Shown here: positions 57,320-64,000 of the stretch, piece by piece
Layout: each line of letters begins with the position of its first letter
Numbering within the stretch: the stretch's first letter is position 1
Source: Azolla caroliniana
Lineage: Eukaryota > Polypodiophyta
Reading direction: 5' to 3'
DNA length: 64,000 bases
Assembly (NCBI GenBank): GCA_043228905.1
Contig: JBHGNT010000011.1
Coordinates: 17,112,001-17,176,000 of the forward strand
Notes under the pieces: model-generated
The model's database searches: none
Seen by the model: only the letters and a program-made list of their open reading frames with translations
Told to the model about the DNA's origin: nothing
Made by a program: the position numbers and the translations under genes

Positions 57320-59345
57320 TGTCATACAAAATGTAGAAAACTTTGAGAATCTATATTAAGATTTGAAACTCTAGGTTAAGTCGCACGTGTCAAACCTTAC
57401 ATTTTGGGCTTTAAATTTAAACTTTTGGGAGAGACCATTGTAAGTTTTATGTTTCCCTATTAAAGCTTACTCTCCCACATTCATGGAAAGTTTTTTGGGC
57501 TAGAGTGCATTAGTTTCTACATTGTGTCGGCCATCTTTCCTAACTGTGGGATTCTTTTGCGATCTATTATGATTATCATCGATTATCTTTCGATCTTCAC
57601 TTTGTAACGGATCTAATTAAAGATTTAAGTCATACTACCTATTATGTTGCTTTGTTGTATACAATATCACCAACCACATAAGCTAAGGACCCTAATCACC
57701 CTTTTGAGGCATTTACAACCCACAACCTCTTGGGGGATAACGCCAACATTCAAAAAGAGAAGACATAACAAATGAATAAATGTATGTGTTTTGCATTCAT
57801 AAATTGTTGACATTCCCGTTAAGGTGCAAAAAATCAAAGGCATCGGATTTTGTCGTTGAATCCATGAGTTAGGTCTCTAATTTTGTTTCATGTGTTCCTA
57901 CTGATCAATGTCTCCATTGGTCCAAATTCAATGGTTGTGCTACCATTACTTTTTTAGGTTTTAATCAATTTGTACCACTTCATTATAACACCACAATTAA
58001 ACCTTTTATACCCAAGACTTCTTTCTTGACATACCTCACCATGCTAACCAAGCATTGGGCTCCATAATAGTGAATAATAATAAGAATAAGGCGGAGATTG
58101 CATGTGTGCAACATGGAATCCACATGCCCTCTTTGTGGCATGATGAATTAGTTCTATTGTTACAAATAATCCCACAAGTGGACACTTTGGGCTATGTGCA
58201 ATATTGTGTCCACTTGTTTGTGGACTTGTGCAAAGTTAAACTCTTGTGCATAATTGTTTCAACAACATGTTCCCCCTTGTTTGGTCAGTGCCTAACCAAT
58301 GGGCTACTACTTCAATCACTATGTGATGAGGAATGAAGCATGCAAGACACGAGGGGTGCCAAGCCCAAGCAATTGGATTATCACCCGAGATTGATGTTGA
58401 TAACCTCAAGCTTTGCATTGTAGCCAAAATTTTGAAACTACTTATAAACTCAAACGATACCTACACAATCTTGTCAATAAACTAGACTCCTAGCTTGACT
58501 TGGGTGACGTGGACACCCACACTATCTAGTGACCATCCTGGCCAAATCAATGCACCCATGACTATTATTGATCTTGGAGACTAGAAAAAATCAAACCCGT
58601 TCACAGTCCACAAACGACACCACACGCAGATGACATTCACAATGAGTAGACGATGTTGGAATTTTTGTTTTCTAGTCTCCTTCGCAATAATGTCCGCATT
58701 CCATAGACGTACCATGTGTTGGCCATTTGGCAATGGGCACATAAAGTTTGATAGTTAGGACACAGTTATAAACAAGAGGAGCTTAAATATAAGATATATA
58801 TAATAACTCAATATTGGGTTGTGACTTGCATGATATTTATAAGATGACAATGTGCATTAATTTATTGAGGGGGCAAACAATGATCGCGAGTCTTTGTAGA
58901 TTGCAAGAATCTTAACAAAAATAAATGTAACAAGCATATAGAAGGCCAAGATAATTTCATAGAGTTCTTACTACACTACTTTAAATGGTATATCTCTTTA
59001 CTTAATTTAAGTGTTTAAATAAATGACCGTCTAATTTAAGTATTAAGCTATTACATGTTTCTCATAGAGTGCAAGTTTGTGGCTTTATGAGTATTTCTGA
59101 TTATTTATTTATTTATTTACAAAAAGAGATGCCTTGGTATTATAAAATCGTAAAAAATGCAAAAGTTGTGTTGGATAAACGAATATACCAACTGGTTCCC
59201 TTGTACTCACATCATGGCCGATTTGATGTGTCTATACAATAACCAGACATATTTGTATACCATATCTCCAAGATTATTGTGGTCTACTCTTAAACTGCAA
59301 ATGAACATGCAAAGCAACCTATACCACCAACATATGTAGCAATAG
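57320..59345. other. No gene recognised
   Basis: About 2 kb, AT-rich, with short frames lacking any known domain (for example 58055-58336). Nothing supported. Confidence 0.5.
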
Positions 59346-59349
59346 AATC

Positions 59350-59660
59350 CATAGACAAAGTTGTTAGACATTGTTTCCAAAAATGATGGGAATGGTATAC
59401 ATCCATATTATGAGATCTCCATATTCCCTAAAACTGAGCATTGAATCCCATAACCTTTTAAAATGCATTTGCTTCCTGAGAATAGCATCAACATTGCTTG
59501 TAAAACTTTCGTATTGACCACGTAATGTATGAATAAGCAACAACCAAAATTCAACAATTATAACGAAAACATCGTGAGTGACATTGTCAAAAACTGATGT
59601 ACATCACGCCTTCCAAATCACCCACATCTGATTGTTTTCCAAATAATATCACCCCTAATT
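59350..59660 (-). pseudogene. LINE C-terminal scrap
   Basis: On the minus strand the text VFDNVTHDVFVIIVEFWLLL, HTLRGQYESFTSNVDAILRK and QMHFKRLWDSM is homologous in pattern to WTVRCSKVFGN...HTLKGRYEDIKG at 39160-39320. Frames are broken. It faces the LINE that begins at about 59.9 kb. Confidence 0.55.
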
Positions 59661-59903
59661 TGCAACCCGTCAAACAGAAAAGATTAATAAGGAATTCTTC
59701 AATCAGTTCAAACGAAAATATAAACCTGTCTCTATTACCTCCTTGAAACGGCATGATGGTTCATATACATCAGATGACTCCGAGATGTGAGGTATAATCT
59801 TTGATTACTATCATCAATTGTTGTTTGCTACAACTTTTACAACATATAGTCTTTATAAGAAACAAGATATACTTGCAACTATTCAACAGAAGATCACAAT
59901 GAA

Positions 59904-62423
59904 ATGACATCTCATTTGATACAACCATTTACGTTTCAAGATGTGTTATTTGCAACTAAATCCTTGGGCAAGGATGTCTGTCTAGGAAAAGACGGAATAG
60001 GAATTGGCTTCTACTTACATTATTGGGATTTTCTTGGCCCTATCCTTATTAGAGCGATTAGTCTAATTTCTTCAAGGGGAACTATGCCGGCGGAATGGAA
60101 GGAAGGAATAATATATATAATTCCTAAGTCCAATGTGCAATGTGATGAAGTTTCTAAGTGGCGGCCAATAACACTGCTAAATGATATTTATAAGATTGTG
60201 GTGCAAAAACAATTGCCATTAGATTACGATCTTTGTTGCCATCTATTATTCATGATATGCAGTCTGGTTTTATACAAGACAGAAGCATTTCTTATAATAT
60301 CTTTTTGTTCTGGGAAATGGTTGCACTAGCTCAACAAAATAAACAACAAATGGCAATTTTACTATTGGACTTTGAAAAAGCCTATGACAAAGTAGATTGG
60401 AACTTTCTTGAGGCAATGTTGTCAATATTAGGTGTTTCGGCCTTATATAGGCAAGCCTCTAACTCAGTTTTGTTCACTAGAGGTTATGGGCCAATATTTC
60501 CAGGCCGGTTAGGCAAGGATGTCCTCTTGCCCCTTCTCTTTTTATCTTGTATGGGAAAGCTCTAGCCTCATACCTAAGATCTTCTTCAGTTGGTATAAAA
60601 GGTATAGCATTACCTATTGCACAGTCTACTGTATTGGATGTTGAATTTGCAGATGATACAACCCTCTATGTTGATGGGGAGATTGGTAATCTCGGGTAGG
60701 TACAGAATGCTTTGCAGAATTTCTCGGAAGCTAAAGGTGCCCCTCTTCATTGGAATAAGTCGGTAGGGTTATGGGTGGGTGCAGAGCCTCATCCCGCTTG
60801 GTATCTAGGTTCTACTTTCCGTTGGTTTAACCAACCTGTTCGGTATTTGGGATGCCTAGTTAGTATAGAGTTAAAATCAGAAGCTATGTTATCCCTGTTG
60901 CTATTATCAATAAGGTATAAACTTCTATATTGGGATGCCCAACAATTGTCCTTTGCAGGTCGGGTTGTAGTAGCAAATCCAATACTTTTGGCCTCCATGT
61001 GGTTTATAGCTTCTGTTTGGTTATTTTCTAGGTCAGCAATAATGAAAGTACAAAGCTTGATTCGTAATTTCCTCTAGGGAGGAAAAAATGGATCTCGAAC
61101 AATAGCCAAAGTTGCTTGGAAGGTGCTGATTCAACCTAAAATCCATGGAGGGTTGGGTTTGATAGGTCCTTTGATGCAGTCAAGAGCCCTTCTGGTTAAG
61201 TTTGTGATTCGAGGATTGGCCAGGGTCAGAAGCCTGGAAAGGAATGTTTCTAAACCAGCTAATGAAGTTAAGTCCTAGGACGGGGGGAGTTTGGTCTCCC
61301 TCTCTAAAATGGTTGTTCTTGAATGATGTACAAACGCCAAGGCAGGATCTAGCTTCTAACTGATTTTTGTTAGGAATCGTAAGGGCATGGGATGGGATCA
61401 AACCATTTCTAATTAAGGAGATGCCTTCTACTTGGGATGCATTGCTTAATCAGCCTCTTCTTGGAAATTCTCTATTTCGGGATAATGTAGGAAAAGTGCT
61501 AGGTCTCAGAACTCACCTTGCCTGGGGTAAACTGGATAATGGGCCAGTTGCATCTGTAAGCACTTGGATTCAATTCCAACAGATGCCACAAGCAGATCGA
61601 CTTGCGCATTTACAAGCTCTTCATGGAGCCAAGATAATGACGACTGCCATTTCAACGTCATATTCCTCATTAGCGGGGACCTTCGAACCCATAAAAGAGC
61701 ATTTTTTGTTTGGATGCTTCATAAATGATATATTGTTGGCTGTCAAGGGTATCTCACCTAATGGGTGCATCTCTTATTTTGAGGTTCTTGATAACAATAG
61801 AATGCAACCTCATGCCTTTGACTGCAGCTATTTTCATCACGTGCGGAATTCACTAGTTAGAGTGCTTGCAAAAATGGGAAATAAGTGGTTGCTTGATCCT
61901 TATCCTTCTATTGCTCATATGTGTGATATGATGTGGTTGTATGCAAAAGAACCTGTTGCAAGACTACTATGGGATCCGGGGGGTTGGTTCTAGACATATT
62001 CCTTGGGGGAACAGATCATAAAGGTTCCCTTCTTTCAGTATTCAGTAAAGCTAGGAAGGTCATTACTAAGGTCTATGAATGTAATGGCGCCAACAACACA
62101 AAAACATTGGACTAACTGGGGTGTTTCAACGTTGTAGTTGAAAACATATTGGAGATGAATCTGGTCTTTCAAGGGGCCCTCTAAATTTATTCTTTTTAGA
62201 TGGCTCTTACTGCATGTAGCATTACCAGTTGGCCAGACATTAAAAGGGAATGTAGCACATAATCTCAGGAAATGTGGATTTTGCTATGCAACGCTAGAGA
62301 TTACTAATCATGCTCTTTGGTCTTGTCCCTTGGCTCAGGAAGTATGGAATAAAGTTCTTTCATTATTCTGTCGAATACCTGTGTATAATGGACGTATTCA
62401 CACCATCCCGTTTTGGCCATTTA
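59904..62423 (+). mobile_element. L1-like plant LINE, RT to zf-RVT, decayed
   Basis: Plus-strand ORF2 in several frames. 59904-60329 covers the start of RT (WKEGIIYIIPKSN, KWRPITLLNDIYKIVVQKQ). 60233-60565 has QSGFIQDRSISYNIFLFWE and LLLDFEKAYDKVDW (motif A). VRQGCPLAP (motif B) is in a shifted frame at about 60510, and FADDTTLY (motif C) at about 60650. 60712-61077 and 61367-61993 carry the post-RT region (WNKSVGLWVG, QQLSFAGRVVVANPIL). 62180-62420 has the zf-RVT finger (CGFCYATLEITNHALWSCPL). At least five frameshifts or stops. The endonuclease is missing at 5', and the 3' end is cut where the copia LTR begins. Confidence 0.88.
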
Positions 62424-62537
62424 TGTAATTAGCATAAAGGGCAGTTGCCCTAAGTCGGTCACTATATATAGTGACCTTGTAACCTCTTTGTGAGGTTGGT
62501 TGTTGTATGGTTGCTCTATGAAATAAGAAACTCTTTT

Positions 62538-62577
<40 letters not shown>

Positions 62578-62662
62578 AACGACCTACATTCTGTCATACA
62601 CAGGGAATAAACAGGAATCGAGTGCTTCAAGATCTTCCGCACAGACGACATTGCTTCCAACA
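62424..62662 (+). repeat. 5' LTR of a second copia element (left boundary approximate)
   Basis: Ends in ttccaaca two bases before the primer-binding site. The start is placed at TGTAATTAGC, where the LINE frame ends, but is not proven because the 3' LTR is outside the window. It contains a TATA-like ctatatatagtg at about 62462-62473 and a (TC)n tract at 62540-62573. Confidence 0.6.
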
Positions 62663-62664
62663 TC

Positions 62665-62677
62665 TGGTATCAGAGCC
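62665..62677 (+). other. Primer-binding site of the second copia element
   Basis: TGGTATCAGAGCC, complementary to the 3' end of initiator tRNA-Met, as in the first copia element. Confidence 0.9.
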
Positions 62678-63251
62678 TGCACAGTAGTCGGTTCTTCAAT
62701 CCGCTGTCGGCCGTCGTCTCTGCATTCGGTTCCCTGCGTCATTCGAAGAAGAGAGAAGAAGAAGAAAAACCAGGTTTGCATCTCATCGCGTTAGATCATC
62801 TTTGTTTGGAGTAAGCCAGCAGGTTGTACTCCGCTCCCCGTGATCGTAACCGCTCGAGGTGAAATCCCCTTGTGCAACCCTGACAACAACCCAAATTCAT
62901 GCTTCATCTGGCTGATCGACATTCGGGAGGATCAGTCGGATCCGTCTCTCTCGTCGCTGCAGTCAACCGAAGCAAAATCGGTTCAGATAATCGGTTTTAA
63001 TAATCGGTTTTAATAATCGGTATTCGGTATATATATCCGAAACGAACCGGGCTCACTCCGACTCGGCAACATTCGGGAAGACCAGTCGGTTCTGTCCCTC
63101 AAGTTACCGGAGTCAATTCGAGCAAGTTCCGAAGCCGAACCGACTCGGGTTCAAATCCGACTAGAACGATATCGGGTGAGCCAACCGGCTGCACTCCAAC
63201 AAGGTTCGTAGTCAACTCCGAACCGAGCTTCGTCAACTGAAACCGAATTTG
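62678..63251 (+). other. Copia 5' untranslated leader
   Basis: GC-richer than the surroundings, with a short triplicated taatcggtttt motif (about 62988-63022) and repeated attcgg/accgg words. No gene is seen in it. Confidence 0.7.
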
Positions 63252-64000
63252 ATGGCATCAACATCCGGCTCGTCAGAAATGAGTCTACGAAAGTTCGATG
63301 GATCGAACTTCAACTTCTGGAAGGAACAAATGCAGGACTATCTCATAGTCAAGGGGCAGATCGATCCCATCGAAAATGAAGAACCTCCAGAAGGATTCAA
63401 ACCAATTGAGTGGCAGAAGCTGGACAGAATCGTCCGCGCCACGATTCGGATGCACCTATCGGAATCGGTATACTTTACGGTGCAATCGTGTACGACAGCA
63501 TTCGAACTGTGGAAAACGCTGTCGGACACTTACGAAAAGAAGGTCGCCGCAACAAAGATGTTTCTGATCCGGCGCCTCTACAACTTGCGGATGAAAGAAT
63601 CCGATTCGGTTCAAGCACACCTCAATGAGTACGAAAGCATAAGCTCCCAAATCTCGTCACAGGGGACGGCAATCGAGGATGAGCTCAGAGCAATGATACT
63701 CATGAGCAGCCTTCCCTCATCATGGGAAACTTTCGTCACAACTGTGTGCAACGCGTCAACCACGGCTGTTAAATACTCCGAAGTCACGAGCGCAATCCTG
63801 ACCGAAGCAGCTCGGAGAAAGTCTTTTGCCAAAGACTCAACGGACGACGCTTACGTAGTACAAGGTTCGACAGACCGATCGAACATACGAGGAAGAGATT
63901 CCTCACGACCGCCGAACAATCAGCGAAGACGGAGCCAGTCACGGGATAACCGAACCTGCAACTATTGCAAGAAACCCGGACACATCAAAGCCGACTGCCG
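63252..64000 (+). CDS. gag: Copia gag (partial, open to the window end)
   Basis: Starts at ATG 63252 (MASTSGSSEMSLRKFDGSNF) and stays open for 249 codons to the right edge. The N-terminal SNFNFWKEQMQDYLIVKGQ, the central F.LWKTLSDTYEK and LYNLRMKESDSVQAHLNEYE are the usual copia gag (UBN2-type) signatures. An Arg/Ser-rich stretch leads to a CCHC zinc knuckle, CNYCKKPGHIKADC, at the edge. There are no stops or shifts, and codon use is GC-richer than in the older copia element, so this copy looks young. Pol should follow outside the window. Confidence 0.93.
   Translation, partial: MASTSGSSEMSLRKFDGSNFNFWKEQMQDYLIVKGQIDPIENEEPPEGFKPIEWQKLDRIVRATIRMHLSESVYFTVQSCTTAFELWKTLSDTYEKKVAATKMFLIRRLYNLRMKESDSVQAHLNEYESISSQISSQGTAIEDELRAMILMSSLPSSWETFVTTVCNASTTAVKYSEVTSAILTEAARRKSFAKDSTDDAYVVQGSTDRSNIRGRDSSRPPNNQRRRSQSRDNRTCNYCKKPGHIKADC

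Overview
This is eukaryotic nuclear DNA from a land plant. The window is AT-rich, has plant-type genes split by long introns (up to about 3.5 kb), and carries plant Ty1/copia elements, plant LINEs, a Dof transcription factor and a degraded PLS-type pentatricopeptide (PPR) gene. The LINE-dense setting and PPR remnant would fit a large-genome seed-free plant such as a fern, but that is an inference and is not proven here. There is one 100-N assembly gap (43831-43930). I see no CRISPR, operon or bacterial feature, and no clearly undescribed functional system. The novelty lies in nested mobile elements and in small duplications that touch exons.

Four host genes are supported. (1) A minus-strand gene for an RFWD3-like RING E3 ubiquitin ligase (1330-8803) has seven reconstructed exons. 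Its WD40 part is not seen and probably lies beyond the left edge. (2) A minus-strand Dof zinc-finger transcription factor (42225-43262) has a single coding exon. (3) The C-terminal S4 RNA-binding domain of an organellar-type tyrosyl-tRNA synthetase (43931-44206, plus) starts directly at the gap. (4) A minus-strand DHHC protein S-acyltransferase (45953-53358) has six exons that join in phase into a 435-residue protein with CRD, DHHC, DPG and TTxE motifs. A decayed gene of a conserved plant family (about 18990-19760, minus) and a PPR pseudogene (about 56889-57170, plus) are also present.

Region by region: 1-8.8 kb is the RFWD3-like gene. 9.0-12.6 kb is a non-autonomous element with long terminal inverted repeats that contain about 52-bp subterminal tandem repeats. 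13.1-18.3 kb is a complete but inactivated copia element, itself hit by a 0.5-kb inverted-repeat element. 18.3-20.1 kb holds the decayed plant gene and a GA microsatellite. 20.7-24.6 kb is a LINE with ORF1 and ORF2 on the minus strand. 25.7-27.5 kb is an older LINE split by an insertion. 28-40 kb is a graveyard of LINE pieces, inverted and direct repeats, homopolymers and a telomere-like tract. 42-54 kb is the gene-bearing part. 54.5-55.2 kb is a very long CATA/CAGA microsatellite. 56.4-57.3 kb is a 151-bp tandem array followed by the PPR remnant and a LINE-type tail. 59.4-62.4 kb holds two LINE pieces in opposite orientations. 62.4 kb to the end is the 5' half of a second copia element with an intact, open gag that runs off the window.

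The host genes are unrelated in function: protein ubiquitylation, transcription, organellar translation and membrane-protein lipidation. Nothing suggests that they act together. All exon boundaries come from reading GT/AG sites and phase by eye.
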